A stretch of 64,000 bases of DNA from Viola odorata (GCA_963691705.1 OY829545.1:27143475-27207474); one strand, 5' to 3'. Shown: positions 1-11,749, numbered from the stretch's first letter. The notes: generated by a model from the sequence alone, not told the origin. Program-made: numbers and translations.

Positions 1-400
1 ATTAACCTCATGCATTAATATTACACAAACATATTAAGAACATAAAAATAGCCTGAAAAACTTGAAATATGCATGTTTTTCCCTCTGAACAACCCTACAA
101 TTACCTACAGATGGATAATGACGATTAAGTAAATAAATAAATATTAGAAAACAGTAAGCCAAATTTGCAAGAGAGAACATTTTCTGACCAATCTTGAGGG
201 CATTTATTTGTCTAACTTCAAACCATTGCAGACATACGAAAGTTTAGCATTACTGGTGTCTTTGGCATCATACATGCAATGCAATTTAAATCTCTTAGAC
301 CCACCCACATAATGAAGGAAATTATAGGGAAAGAAACTAGTTGCGGACTTTACGCCTGAGTGCAGGTGGCACTGGACCAGCATGGAAGTAGAAGTTGAAA

Positions 401-1625
401 TTAATGGTAACGATAGAAACAGAGACTTTCCTCTTTCGGTTCGAGAGGGACACTCTGTTTCCAGCTGCTATCTACTTTTCCCAACTTTTTGGTTTTCATA
501 TTGAACGAAACAAAATGTGTATCTAAGATGAAAAAGTACAACACATCCTCATCATTTGGATCCAAATACACAGCTTTTACTCTCTTCATGAATTCATTTA
601 TTTCTTTCATCTCATCGGTAACCCTCCTAGAATACATAGGAACCTCATGTGCTAATATCTATTCTCCTCTCTCGTAGCCTTTGAGTTCAAAAACCCTTAA
701 GTCGTGAAGATGATCACTGTTAGGGCCATACCTTGCCAAATGCACCAACTGCAATCTCCTCTTGCAGATACCAACCCCAATGCACGGAAGTCCCAAACTA
801 TGCTGTGCCCGTAGGCGGTGTTGGAACACCTCTCAGGGCAAATCTATAGAAAAAAATTGCCCCCCATCACACAAGTTGTAAACAACAAGGCTCATTCAGT
901 ATCATTCCCAAATGCAAGCCAATGCAAATTGCCATTCCATGACAAGGCTTCCATAGAATAAGAGTGTTCTTTGTAATAGTTGAAACATGGGTTCAACACA
1001 CACCTAAATCAGTCTATCGGTTGGTGTCAGAAGAAAATATGAGCATCCTAAACCCAAAATCAAACTCCACAATGCGGACCACTTTACAGTGGTAATTATC
1101 GAAGCATACGCGACCCACAATGGCATTCCGGTAATAATCAAACTGGGAAGGGGAGGGTGGGAGAGCGACAGAATCATGGGTGAAAGGATTGCAAATGTGG
1201 TACTAAACTTTACCAGGTAGTGACAAGTCGGTGTATGATGCAAGAAGGATGAGGTCGTTACATGATGCTTCGATGATCATCCCTGGAGGCTGATAAGCGT
1301 TGGTCTGGAAATCAGAATTATGAAGAATTGAAGAAGGTAACTCCAATTTCATGGTTCTGATGATTGGATCATGGGAGACGAGGTTGTAGTCCAGAGGTAA
1401 CTTCCAATTGGAACGAATTCGGGCAAAGGGACGGTTAAAAGTATGATGGTGATGATGAGTATTGACATAACGATTCATACAATAGGGAGTGGAGATGATG
1501 GAGTTCCAAAATGTAGAGACCAACTTACATTGAATTGTGAAATTGGGATTGGAGAGTCTCTCCAGAATCTGAATCAGTAAATTAAATCGGCGTCAAGATC
1601 GTTGATAGAAGCATTATCGCGGTGG
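401..1625 (-). pseudogene. decayed F-box protein gene
   Basis: The only host-type gene in the window, and it is broken. Read on the - strand, an F-box (INDLDADLI, then after a frameshift QILERLSNPNF and CKLVSTFWNSII) lies at about 1500-1610. It is followed by the usual plant F-box C-terminal region in several frames: YHICNPFTHDSVALP near 1150-1200, EALSWNGNLHWLAFGND near 890-930, KRRLQLVHLAR near 730-760 and LRVFEL near 690. The last piece ends at 401 and contains the stretch FVSFNMKTKKLGKV. At least four frameshifts and several stops separate these blocks. F-box proteins are substrate receptors of SCF ubiquitin ligases; this copy cannot encode one. I infer an old duplicate of a large, fast-turning family. 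The C-terminal domain could be the F-box-associated or the KIB-type beta-propeller; I cannot separate these. Confidence 0.8.
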
Positions 1626-1839
1626 AGTTGAGTGGAGGCAAGAAAAATATAGAATTCTCATCTAATCTATATGATAATGTTGTGAAGGGTATCGACCTCG
1701 GCAGCTTAAAAAATAAAAATAAATTACAACTCAATAAGATACAGATTTTGTGGGTGTGTAGTTTTTGGTTGACTTACAAGTCACTTATTGATTTTGGTTA
1801 TTTTGGTACTGGTTAAAGAAAGAATGGAAATAAGATAAA

Positions 1840-2950
1840 TAAATGTATTTTGATCAGAGGCTTGGTCAAGACAAAATAGTTTGGATAAAAACTCAAGTGT
1901 GAGAATTCCTGATAAGGGCACTTCGTGAGTTACGTTCCTTATAGATTGATCATTGATTAATGTTTTATCTTCATCTTCATAGTGTGCTATAAAATACAAG
2001 CACTCTTATATACTCCTACTTCCCTCCTTTATCAAATTCTCTAGCGGGTACTCCCTACTAGACAATCCTAACTAAACAACACCTTGCTGAATAAAAAGTT
2101 TACTAATTTGGCTGATGGTATGATTTGATTCGACAGGGCGCAATCATCATCAAGTGCAAAAGGGAAGACAACACCTAACTCAAGTTTACCTCCCAATCGA
2201 GGCTCTCGGTTGTCAGTCGGGTTTGAATTATATTACTTGTTTTTTCTAGCCTATTGCGAGTACTAGTTGTCTACTTGGCCTATCCGGTTTCGCTCGTCCC
2301 CTTATAAGTTGACTGCAACTATTCAGGTTAGAGTTCAAGAGTGATCAGTTTTAAACCTAACATGAAAACGTTTGATTAATCCAGAAAACAAATAATAATG
2401 AAGATAAAAATTATTAAGAACAGTTGGATCTCACGAATTTATAAGAAACATAGCTCGATAGCCCTTACGAAGAATGAGTGTTTAGCTGGACTTAGACATG
2501 GATGAAAATGATTTTATTAATTGCATATATAAATTAAATCTGCAAATTTCAGAACTGGAAAATTACATAGTAGAACGACAATGGTGTCTAGAGAGAGAGA
2601 AAGAGATGTCCCATTCCAAAAGGGTTTCTAGCAGCTATTATACTAACTGTCTTCCTAGTCCTACTCTATCTCAATCTTTTTCAAAACAAAAGGATAAAGA
2701 TAAAAGAAAATAAAAGATATTATTTGTTTACGAAAATCAAATATTGTTCAAAGAGGAAAATTCAGTTAAGGATTCTTGCTGGACAAATCTTCAATAAAGC
2801 AGATCCCTCAAATCTCGCAACCACTGCAACTGTCATCTCGCATCTTCGTGCATACTCCAAGTCTCCTACTGCAGTTTGTCTCACTTTCGCATCTATCTTC
2901 GCCAAGCCCTCGGCCAAGACAGTTTTGAATGTCTGATTTTCTCTTGCCGA
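1840..2950 (-). repeat. worn Athila-type LTR fragment
   Basis: This stretch aligns by eye, in order, with the LTR of element C (10802-11749 and 19087-19585). Matching landmarks are the AATTCGTGAGC-like block (about 1900-1930), TCGATCATTGA-like (1950), the block around CACCTTGCTG (2080), GTTGTCTACTTGG...TTTCGCTCGTCCCC (2265-2300), GACTGCAA (2311) and the TCTCACGA...ACCAAGAA-like block (2430-2475). Near 2895-2920 it holds GCCAAGCCCTCGGCCAAGAC, the same kind of paired GGCC word as in the younger elements. No coding potential. Boundaries are uncertain because of divergence. It is a relic of an older insertion of the same clade, in the same orientation as element C. Confidence 0.6.
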
Positions 2951-3069
2951 TGATGTTCTCCTTTTAGTCTGCCTCTAAGGATTTTTTCACAAGTGAGAGG
3001 AATTTATAGAAATTAATAGCTTTACTGCTCAATTTTGCAAGCAATTAAGCAGTAAAAATATGAGAATAA

Positions 3070-3660
3070 AACACTCAATCAAAGGGTAAGGGTAAATTCA
3101 CCAATGTCTGCTGTCCAAAGTGGTATGCATGGTGTTGCTTCACTCCAAGTCACCTGCAAATTCACCGGAGGGGGTCTCCGGTAAAAGTTCCGACGATCAA
3201 GTCAGTAAAATACACTAGGAAGCTATCGAGTAAGGTAGCGGACAGAGTTTGTAGCAAATGGTACGACGGTGCTCAGCCAAGGAGGGCAGTAATTGTTTTT
3301 GTATAGTGTATGATGTAAGTGTTTAATGTTGTGTTGTGGAATAAATGAAGGTGGGTATTTATACTTCTAAGAGTAAGTTGGCTAACTTTTTAGTACTATA
3401 ATCTGACTGATGTGACAGTTAGGTTGTATCAGGCGGCTAAACAGGTTTTAGTAGCTCAAGGCATGTCATATACAATTAATGCTCATTGAGGTCTGTCTGG
3501 AAAGGTGGAGTTCTCTTCCTAATCCATTACGTTACCTGATACCTGTAATAAAAGTTAGCAGAGTGATACCTAAGGTTTACCAATAGCTCTATCTTAAATA
3601 CTTGCTCGTCATGATCTATTGGTGTCTCACTAGATCTCATCTATATTTGGGAGATTGCCA
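3070..3660 (-). repeat. worn Tat-type LTR fragment
   Basis: Contains the landmarks of the LTR of element T in the same order: ACCTGCAA, then the GGAGGGGGTCTCCGG block at 3167-3181, a GATCAAGTCAGTA block, TTTGTAGCAAATG, a CCAAGGAGGG block and GTATTTATA near 3355-3362. The rest is too diverged to align by eye. There is no ORF. It may be a solo LTR, but I cannot place its ends or a target-site duplication. Confidence 0.45.
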
Positions 3661-3889
3661 TAAATACTACTATATATCGAATTGATTGTAATTCAAATTC
3701 CTTTCGGAAAAGTAGGAACAGTATTGCTTGTACTGGTACTTCTAGAATTTGTATGGACTTCTGTTCTATTGATGACAGTGATAATTGGCCATCTAGCGCA
3801 GATAACTACGTAATGACACGGTCAGCGAATAAGATACAGACACTGATATTAATACAGAGAAATTAAAAATCACAAAATAAAAATATTTT

Positions 3890-4659
3890 GAGGTCCCTAA
3901 AAATACTAAAATCTCGACATATTACTCTTTCACGTTTGAGAGCCAACACTTCAATCACTGACGTTATCACACTTTTCTGACTTTAGTCCTTACCGTTAAA
4001 ATTTCTGTCCAAAATCCTAACGAACCAATAAAAAATGAATTTTTTTATATTAAAATATTATTAAAAAATATAAAAATATAATATAAATAAAAACAAAAAA
4101 TGGAGATTGATTTTCTTATGATAAAACTTTTAATAATTAAAAAAATTATAAAAATAAGAGAAAGTAAGAAATTATAAAAGCATAAAAATAATAGAAAAAA
4201 GTAAAAATATTAGATAAAAAATTTAAAAAATTCATAAACATATATAACAAATTGGTTAGCTACTTAGCTTTGTGGTATGAACAAATAGTTAGCTACTTAG
4301 ATTTTTCGTAACTTTTTGAAACTTGTTATATATTTTTATTTTATATTTATATTTTTTAATTTTATTTTTATTTTCTCCTATTTTTTATTTTTTATAATTT
4401 CTTACTTTTTCTTATTTTTAATTATTAAAAATATTATCATAAGAAAATCAATCTCCATTTTCTACATTTTTTTATAATTTTTGAATTTTTATTATATTTA
4501 AATATAAGAAATTAATTTTTAATACTCTGTTAGGGTTTTAGATGGAAATTGTAACGGTAGGAACTAAAGCCTAAAAGTGTGAAAATATCAGGGACTAAAG
4601 TGTTGGGTCTCAAATGTCAGGAATTAATATATCGAGACCCTAATACCTTAGGACCCTAG
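3890..4659. mobile_element. TIR element (MITE-like, 770 bp)
   Basis: The two ends are long inverted repeats. The left arm starts GAGGTCCCTAAAAATAC at 3890 and the right arm ends TAATACCTTAGGACCCTAG at 4659. Inner blocks pair as well: CCAACACTTCAATC (about 3947) with its complement near 4600, TTAGTCCTTACCGTTA (about 3984) near 4560, and GGAGATTGATTTTCTTATGAT (4101-4121) near 4437-4457. Each arm is about 220 bp and the AT-rich centre has no ORF. AATATTT occurs directly outside both ends (3882-3888 and 4660-4666), consistent with an imperfect 8-9 bp target duplication. The length of the duplication and of the arms suggests a Mutator-type MITE, but hAT-type is possible. It cannot move without a transposase supplied elsewhere. 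Confidence 0.7.
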
Positions 4660-4668
4660 AATATTTCT

Positions 4669-5149
4669 ACCTATATAAAATAACCATTCACAAATCACAA
4701 TCGTAGAAAAAAAGATGGTGTTATTCTCATACTAAAATTAAATTAATTGCACTTGCTCTCTGAAGAAAAAAAATCAAAATCTCCCACTGTAGGCGGCTCT
4801 TTGCTTAATTTGGCAACCATATTCTTCATTGGTTTTTTTTTAACATCGTAAAGATTTTATTTTTAATGGAAGCATTACAAGATCATTGCTCAGAGGATGG
4901 TTAAAACAATTTTAAATTTAGCTGTTTTTGTTGTTTTTTCAAAGCAAGTTTAGTGTTAGTTTTTATTAATATATTTTTGTCTGAATTTTTATTTTATTAA
5001 TAGTTATTATAATTTTTTCGGTTTACATATTAAACTTTATATTAGCTATAAAATATAACTAAAAATGAAAATGGGTAGTATAATAAAATCCTAAGTAAAG
5101 GGTATGGGAGTAACAATTTGGGGTGTGAGAATAATACCATACTAGAAAA
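4669..5149. other. AT-rich spacer, nothing recognised
   Basis: No ORF of note, no inverted or tandem repeat and no similarity to the other elements in the window could be seen. Confidence 0.5.
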
Positions 5150-5734
5150 AAAGTGTGTTTCAATTATATCTCTAAGTATAATACAATTGAAATGTCAATT
5201 TAAAATTAAATTTAGTTTTATAAATACTTTTAGCAATTAATTTATGTTAAACATCTCTTTAACACCAAAAACTGCTTAAAATTATGACCAAAAAAGCAGG
5301 ACACGGGAGGTGGTGAGTTAGACACATGTCGTGTGAGGTCCGTCGAATGTCGGTGTCGGAAAAGAGTCTAATAGGGACACGCCATTAAAAATGAAGTGTT
5401 TGTGCTTCATAGACAGACACTTACACAGACACCGAACACCGGACACAGACACTATAACATGGGAAAATTAAAAATTACAAGACACCGACACGGCATACAT
5501 ATGTATTTATATTAATATAAATTATATAAACAGATCATTCACAAAAATAAATAAAAAAGTGAGTTTCAATTTTGAAACGTCAATTTCAAATTAAGTTTAA
5601 TCTTATAAATACTTTTCACAACTATAATTTACGATAACCATCTTTTTGACATCAATAATTGTTTAGAATTATGACGAAATAAATATGAATTGGTGAGTTG
5701 GACAGATTGTGTGAATGTCCATCGAATCGGTGTC
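5150..5734. repeat. diverged tandem duplication, noncoding
   Basis: Two copies of one sequence about 410 bp apart: GTGTGTTTCAATTATATC... at 5152 and GTGAGTTTCAATTTTG... at 5560. Both run through TATAAATACTTTT, an ATTATGAC(C/G)AAA block and a GGTGAGTT(A/G)GACA block to a GTCGAATG-type end (5340 and 5720). Between them lies DNA rich in GACACCGACAC-like words (5400-5490). No ORF. Element A starts at the right end of the second copy. Confidence 0.5.
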
Positions 5735-7512
5735 TGATAGCATGTTTCGTGGGCGTAATTTTATCCTCTTTTCTAGCCTTTTCGGGGGCATGATCCTACT
5801 AATTGACCTTTATTTCCATCTTTATTGCAGATTAGCTCCAAAAGGAGAAAAGAGCGAAAAGATGCATTTTTGAAGTAATTCTTAGGATTTCTGCAGTTCT
5901 CAAGCTTCAAGACTGACATCGAGGTCAAGACACCAACTTTGCCATCGAGGCCTTGCCGGGTTTCCATCGTCGAGCCCTGGACAGACCAAAAGCGTTATTT
6001 CCACGTGTCCTCGTTGTCGTACTCCCACATGTCACCTCTGATGTCTTCCAAAAGGTTCTGCGCAGATCCCCAAGAATATTCTCTTTAGTCGTCGTGCCCC
6101 CGACGCTAACCAGACCAGTGAGCAGTCTCGTGCCCGTGACGCTTCTCCATCAGTTCTTAATCAAATGCCAAAGAAAGGAACCTCCGAAGATTCCCATGGG
6201 ATTCCTTGCGTTTCTAGAAGATTCCATGCACATCTAGAAGATTCTAGAATATTCCAGCACGCTCCATGTGCTGTCACTCTCTCCCCTTAGCTGGAATTTG
6301 TCATTTTGTAGTCCCTTAGCTGAATTTTGTCCTCTTGTGGGCTAGACACTATATAAACCTCTAGTTTTAGGGTTTTAGACATCTTGTAAATATTTTTCCA
6401 CTTTCTTCTTTTGGCAGCCGCCTCCTTTTCTCTTCTCCCCCTTTTGGGTGGTGGCTGAGGCATCTATTTCCAGCAGCCATTGAACTTAACCGGAGCTTTG
6501 CTCCGGCCGGTAACATTTAATAGTTTTATTCTTCTTGTTCTTCTTCTTTTATGCAATCTTTCTTTTCCTATTTTGTTTATTTATTTTGTGGTATGAGTAG
6601 CTAGATTCTCCCTTCTTAGCAGAGGTAATTTGAGGGTTACATGGGTAGTTAAGAGGCCTAAATGTGTTTAATATTCTTATTGTTGTATTCAATTGTTTAT
6701 TGGTTTCTTGTTAATTCGTCTAGGGCAAGATTAGTAGTCTGGCCAGCTAATATCTAGACCTAGATGATTACTGTCATTCTCTTGGTTATAACTGACGTGA
6801 ATCCTTGAGTTAAAGTAGACACCTAGTGGGGACATCGCGAGAGGTCTTTCATCTAGGGGTAAATGATTGTTTAGGTTATGTGATGCGACTTGACAAACTG
6901 AGATGTCACGCCATAGATATGTCTTGCCTCCACTTCATAGGCGTTTTGAGTATTGCCTCCCCGCATTCGTGCCTGGGGGGATGGCGAAACGTCAAGGCCA
7001 CCTCATATGTGGAAACGGGGGTTAGTTTCTATCTAAAAAGGTAAGTAGGGGGCCTACGTGGAAACATGGCCCCTATAGCATATCTATGGCATGAGAATAG
7101 AATATTTCTGCGGCGATGACCCGAGAATGTCCTTTGCTAAGATTTCTTCTCTTCTGATTTTATTTCTTTAATTTCTTCTCTTCTGACTTTATTTCTTTAT
7201 TTGATTTCTGTTTGCATGTCGTGCCCTTGATTTCTATTTGCATGTCCTGCCCCGGATTGCGTTTTACTTTCGTGCCCTTGATTTCTGTTTTTATTAATTG
7301 TCTTGTTAGCAACTATCTCTATCTTGGTTAACTAGATTAACCAACCAAACCCCCCCATTGTTTCTTTTATTATTCCATTGTATATCTGGTTTTGTCTAGT
7401 GTATGTCTTCACCTTTCTCTGTGGATCGAACCTCTTGCCACTGTCTTCAATCTTTTTGTTGCATGTGATAAGTTGTAATTATTTGATCGTGCCCTCGATA
7501 AGCACTTCATCA
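5735..7512 (+). repeat. 5' LTR of element A
   Basis: Starts TGATAGCATG and ends CTTCATCA directly before the primer site. Its start is repeated at 10746 after the polypurine tract, which fixes the left boundary. A TATA box (TATAAA, 6352-6357) is followed by a pyrimidine-rich leader. The word cluster GTCGAGCCCTGGAC/GTGCCCCCGACGC lies about 190-370 bp from the LTR start, and CGTGCCCTCGA lies 20 bp before the LTR end. It has the same landmarks as the LTR of element D, such as GCATTCGTGCCTGG at 6965. Length 1778 bp, usual for Athila-type LTRs. Confidence 0.85.
6352..6357 (+). promoter_or_regulatory. TATA box of LTR A
   Basis: TATAAA in the context CACTATATAAACC, about 615 bp into the LTR and followed by a CT-rich stretch. 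Element D has a TATAAA at the matching point of its LTR (59521). I infer that this is the U3 promoter. Confidence 0.55.
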
Positions 7513-7515
7513 AAT

Positions 7516-7533
7516 TGGCGTCGTTGCCGGGGA
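7516..7533 (+). promoter_or_regulatory. primer binding site of element A
   Basis: TGGCGTCGTTGCCGGGGA, three bases after the LTR end. It differs by one base (T for C) from the Athila-type site in elements B and C, which is complementary to the 3' end of tRNA-Asp. It primes minus-strand synthesis. Confidence 0.85.
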
Positions 7534-7604
7534 TTGGTGTTAATTCGTGCCCTTGACAGTTCCAGATTTTTCTTTATTTCTTTTATTTATTTTTTCTTTC
7601 TTCC

Positions 7605-8870
7605 ATGTCTTATTTTATTTCTTATTCTCACTCATCCTCTTTTCCTCAGTATTTTACTCCTAACCCCCCGTGATGGAATCAAGAAAATTTCAACTATACA
7701 GGGCAAGACGAACCTAGCTATCAATATTATCAGCCTCCACAACCTCCACAGGGCACATGGCAATCTCAAGAAGAATGGGCTGAACTAGCTAACCTGAGGA
7801 GCCAACTTGAGGAGATGCAATTAGCCTTGCATAAGCTTAAGATACAGAGACAAATAGATGAATTAGCTGATATGGTGAATTAAGGTCAAGAGGCCTTGAA
7901 GGAGCTTAAGGAGCAGTGGCACAAAGAGGCCATTGAAGCAGACTTTGCAAGCCTACTTGATCATCCTGCCCCCGACGCTGGACCACCTGAACCTACCCAT
8001 CGTGCCCTAGACGTTGCCCCGGCACCTGGACCAAAATTTTTAGCTCCAACACTTCTGCCTAGTCACGTCATGAGTCACCCTATGACCCCCATAGAACAAC
8101 ATTTGCAGCACTTAGATAGTGACGACTATTTAAGTGAAGAGAATTTATTAACCGCCATTCTATGGGAGTTGCAATCTGAGCGTCATGACCAAGATGATGA
8201 GTCTTATGGGTTAGAGAACCTTTTCATGCCCACGAATGAGCTTAAATCGGATGGTCCAGGATGTCTTCCTTCAGAGTCTGGAGCCAACGTAGAGTTCAAG
8301 GCTAGTGCAGTCACAATATTGAGCGATGCAAATCTGCCAGATTTTTACGACGAGCGTCATGCACTCGACAAGCCGGAACGTCATGCCCTCGACACAGAAT
8401 TAGAGGCAGAAATCGTTGTTCAACCAAATTTGCCAAGTCAACTCCAGAACTGTTCTGACACTTTGGTGGGCCAAGGGATTGAAGTTTTCGAGGCTTTTCA
8501 GCACATCAAATCTTGTGAGGAGTGTCATGCCCTCGACGCAGAATTCAAGCCGGGGGAGATTGAGAGGGAGGATTTAAGGGAGATTGAGAAGGAGGATTTA
8601 AGAGAGATTGAGGAAGAGATAATCGAGGTCTTGAGCTCTAAAGCCGTTATATGTGATAGGGAGATTTCTAAACTTTCTTATTATATTGATCCTTTTCTTG
8701 AATCACCTTTCACTCATAACAATTTTTTCCTCTTTATTTTGCGGGAACCCAAATTAACACTTGAATCATATTATGGTTGCCTGCAGGTTGCTTTGCTAAT
8801 GGACCATCAACTTCATGCCATAATTCACATCAAACTAAGAGGATGGAAAGCATTTAGTAGGATTGGCTGA
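7605..8870 (+). pseudogene. element A ORF, unknown function
   Basis: One reading frame of about 421 codons from ATG 7605 to TGA 8870, broken by TGA at 7671 and TAA at 7881. I do not recognise the product. The N-terminus is rich in Q, P and Y (QYYQPPQPPQGTW), residues 50-120 look like a coiled coil (LRSQLEEMQLALHKLKIQRQ), then comes an acidic middle with EIEREDLREIEKEDLREI (a 27-bp repeat, 8555-8620) and a hydrophobic C-terminal part (ISKLSYYIDPFLESP). RHALD/CHALD peptides recur four to five times because the DNA word GTCATGCCCTCGAC recurs. No gag CCHC, protease D(T/L)G, RT or integrase motif is present. The position after the primer site is that of gag. Both stops look like single-base changes, so the frame was once open. 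Confidence 0.7.
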
Positions 8871-8910
8871 AGCTTGAACAACCAACGTCGTGCCCTCGAC
8901 AATAACAGAG

Positions 8911-8932
8911 GCGCTTCGTGGGAGGCAACCCA
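8911..8932 (+). promoter_or_regulatory. conserved post-ORF motif (A)
   Basis: GCGCTTCG followed by TGGGAGGCAACCCA, 41 bp after the ORF stop. The same 22-nt motif with two variable positions stands at 16136-16157, 23274-23295 (-) and 54552-54573 (-). TGGG and CCCA could pair as a small hairpin. Its function is unknown. Confidence 0.6.
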
Positions 8933-10745
8933 GGTTCCTTTCCCTTTTTATTTCTACTTCACTCTTTATTTTTTAGAACTTTCTTGTGTGTGCCCTTCTC
9001 ACATTGAGGACAATGCAAAGCCTAAGTGTGGGGAGGGATTTATCTGTTATGTTTGCGCTTGTTATTTTATTATTGCTTGATTGCATGTTTATTTTTCTGC
9101 TTGTTGCATGATTGCTTATTTCGTTGCGAAATTTTAAAAAATTTTGGATTTTAAATTTTTAGGATTTTGCTAAATTTTTGCCAAATTTCTGTCACTGCCC
9201 AGTTTTTAAAACCTCTATGAATGGACACACACTGTTAATCATTGGTGCACAAGTATGAACCACCAGCACCTTGTCTAGACCTAGTCGTTATCATTCTTGC
9301 CTGCTGAACCTTATATCCATATCTAGGCCTAGACACCAGTAGTCACAAAAGCACCCTGTGAGCACTTGAGCTTCCATGCCTTATTTCTTTTCTTGAGTGA
9401 TTAGGATGCTTTAGCTAGGCACTGGTTGAACTTGCATGATATCCCTGGGTATAGGCACCATTAGGCGTGGGAATGCATCGATTTGACGAAAAACTTCGCA
9501 TCAATGTCATTTTTCTTTCTTTTCTTTCTCTCTTCTCCTTTTTTCTCTCATCCTCTTTCATGCCCCCAACATCCCCCTCTTTTCTTTTTATTCCTGACCA
9601 TTTGAAATTTTTCCTTGATCTTTTTCCTTGGCAGGTAAGGTAGCGATTATTGAGGGTAACGTCGAGGGCTAGACACCCGAAGGGCGTGCAGAAAAGTTCA
9701 AGTGTGGGGAAGCAGAGAAAAAGCTAAAGACTTCAGAATAGAAAGCAGAAAAAGCAGAGATCTAGGGCAAGAAAAACCAGAAAATCAAAAGTCCTCGAGC
9801 CCTAGATCCTTCAAACGTTTCGAGCCCCCGGAAAATTTCAAGTGTGGGGAAGCCAAAGAAGTCACTATCGATGTTGGAAGCAAATTTAGGGAAAGCGCAA
9901 AACAAAAAATCAAAAGTCTCATACCCCAGAAAAATCAAGAGCTTGTAATTGGTTCGTGCCTCCTCCACTTTCCTTTTATTTTAGAAAAAAAAAAACCAAA
10001 ATTCAGAATAAAAGGAAGGGGGCACCACGCAAAGAAAAGAATATCCACATCTGGAGCCTCAACAAGAGATGAACTTCCTGCCCTCAAAGAAGAATTCCTC
10101 TGTCTAGCCCCCGAATCTCCATCGTGCCCTCGATGAAAGTTGTCTTGCCACTTCATTTTTTTCCTAAGCCAAGGAATCCATCCAGGTTCTATCTGGTTGT
10201 TTCTTTTCTTTCTAATCTTTTTCTTTTCTCTCTTCATTCCTCCTCACTTCTGTTTCATTTCTACTTCTTTCCTCTTCTTTTCTAGCTCACCCTTCCCTTT
10301 TCTTTCTTTTTGCTGATGCGTTGTTCTTTCTGATTGATGATTGCCCATACATGTATACTACAGTACTCGGATTGATGTGCAAGTTTGACTTTGTGCTGTG
10401 CTTTGTGCATTTAGTTTTGAGCGATTAAACACCTAGCTCTGTTTGTGAGTGTGAGTGCCATTTCATCTAGGATTTATTAAGAGCCTAATCAACTACTAGT
10501 TCTCCTATTTGATAACTTTGGGAGGATTGTTGGTAGAAGAGCCTTGATGTGGGAAAGTTTAATCTTTGGGGTCGTTACCCTTCTGATTTGATGCAGGTGT
10601 CTTCTAGGTGAGGATGAGTTTGTGCGAAGTCTAGCTCGGTGTAGGTTTGTAATTGTGTGTCGATTAATTGTGTTTGTCTGTTTCTTGAGGTGATTTTCAG
10701 TTTTGTGAACGCTCGAGGGCGAGCATTGGGCAGTGTGGGGATGTT
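8933..10745 (+). other. 3' noncoding region of element A
   Basis: No believable gene. It begins with the block CACATTGAGGACAATG...TAAGTGTGGGGAGGG (9000-9040), an internal polypurine-like site shared with elements B and C. AAGTGTGGGGAAGC is repeated at 9700 and 9840, and the tract at 10732-10745 (CAGTGTGGGGATGTT) lies directly before the 3' LTR and is the likely plus-strand primer. The word CGTGCCCTCGA recurs (10120 and others). An open frame at 9702-10136 is rich in K and P and looks accidental. Confidence 0.6.
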
Positions 10746-10763
10746 TGATAGCATGTTTCTTGG
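10746..10763 (+). repeat. 3' LTR stub of element A
   Basis: The first 18 bp of the LTR (TGATAGCATGTTTCTTGG) after the polypurine tract; element E follows at once. This gives the relative age: E inserted after A. Confidence 0.75.
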
Positions 10764-10801
10764 TGTCGCACCCGAAAAATAAAAATTCGCGAGTATATGA
10801 C
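10764..10801 (-). repeat. distal end of the E 3' LTR
   Basis: Starts TGTCGCACCCGA, which is the imperfect inverted match of the other end of the LTR (TGTTGATACCCGA read from 48173 on the - strand). Breaks off at 10801, where element C begins, and continues at 45719. Confidence 0.6.
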
Positions 10802-11749
10802 TGATTGCATGTCGAGGGTATCAAATTTAGTTGTAAAAAGATATAGAAAATGGGGTAGGAATACAACTTATCACTCGTCCATAAGGGACTCGTAGATTGC
10901 GATAAGAGGTTCATCCACAGAGATCTTGTTGGTATATTGTAGTCTTGACTCGACTTCCTCGTCACTAGAGTTGAGGGGTTTTGTTCCTGTAATTAAGATA
11001 AACAAAGCATAAAAGAGGACAAGCAAAAATAAAATTAAAGGAAGCAATCTTAAGCAAAAGTGAATCTTAGCTAAGATTGCTGGCTGAGATTGGTTGGAAC
11101 TTTCGTGAGGTAGATTCCTAGCAAGGGCGAATTCGTGAGCATTCTACTTGTTTAATCGATCATTGACTATAGATTTTCTCCTTCTCTATCATAACTCTGC
11201 TATAGATTCCAATGCTACTTTCCTCCTATTCAAATCACTTTGAGGGTACCCCCTTTCCTAGTGATCCTGGGCAGTGGACACCTTGCTGGCTAAAGGGTTT
11301 ATCCAATTGGCTGCTGGCTTGAGGCACATGTGTTTTCTCAATGGCGTAGGGAAAGACAGAGTCTAGGCCCAGCTACTCTCAACTCGGAGCCCTAGGTTGT
11401 CAATCTGGTTAGGCCTATATCGATTCAAACTCACTAACCCCCGCGAGGTTAGCTGTCTACTTCGTCACTTCAGTTTCGCTCGTCCCCTCAGTGACTGACT
11501 GCAAATTCGTCGTTTTGCCTAAGATCGATCAAGTCTTAGCCTAGACGGGAACCAGTTTGTTAAAACAGAATTTGAATCAAATACAACAATAGGATAATTA
11601 AGAATGAATCAGTCTCACGATTTACAAGTATGCTCACTCAACCCTTACCAAGAACTAGATGTTTAGCTACTAGACATAATGATCAAAGAAGTAAAAGAAT
11701 AATTGAAGAACATGAATTGAATTAAATGCGATATTCCAAAAGGAATTAT
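10802..11749 (-). repeat. 3' LTR of element C, distal part
   Basis: Outer part of the left LTR, matching 44257-45216. It ends at the target duplication ATTAT (11745-11749) of element B and resumes at 19082. Confidence 0.9.

Larger units (their letters stand above)
5735..10763 (+). mobile_element. element A: Athila-like element with unknown ORF
   Basis: A Ty3/gypsy element of Athila type read on the + strand: 5' LTR 5735-7512, primer site 7516-7533, one ORF of unknown function (7605-8870), a long 3' noncoding part, a polypurine tract ending at 10745 and the first 18 bp of the 3' LTR (10746-10763). Element E is inserted there, and the rest of the 3' LTR is not in the window. No gag, protease, RT, RNase H or integrase motif is present, so it must have depended on proteins from elsewhere. 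The LTR start TGATAGCATG and overall LTR layout match element D (58994 on), which does encode gag-PR-RT and may represent its autonomous relative. Confidence 0.8.

Noticed and set aside
1203..1523. His-rich 106-codon frame taken as a gene of its own
   Set aside because: It is one frame segment of the F-box pseudogene, starting inside the F-box.
9702..10136. 144-codon open frame in the 3' part of element A
   Set aside because: Low complexity (K, P, S), repeats AAGTGTGGGG-derived residues, lies after the post-ORF motif and overlaps frames on the other strand. No family resemblance.
10489..10965. 158-codon frame across the A/E/C junction
   Set aside because: It spans three different elements, so it cannot be an evolved gene.
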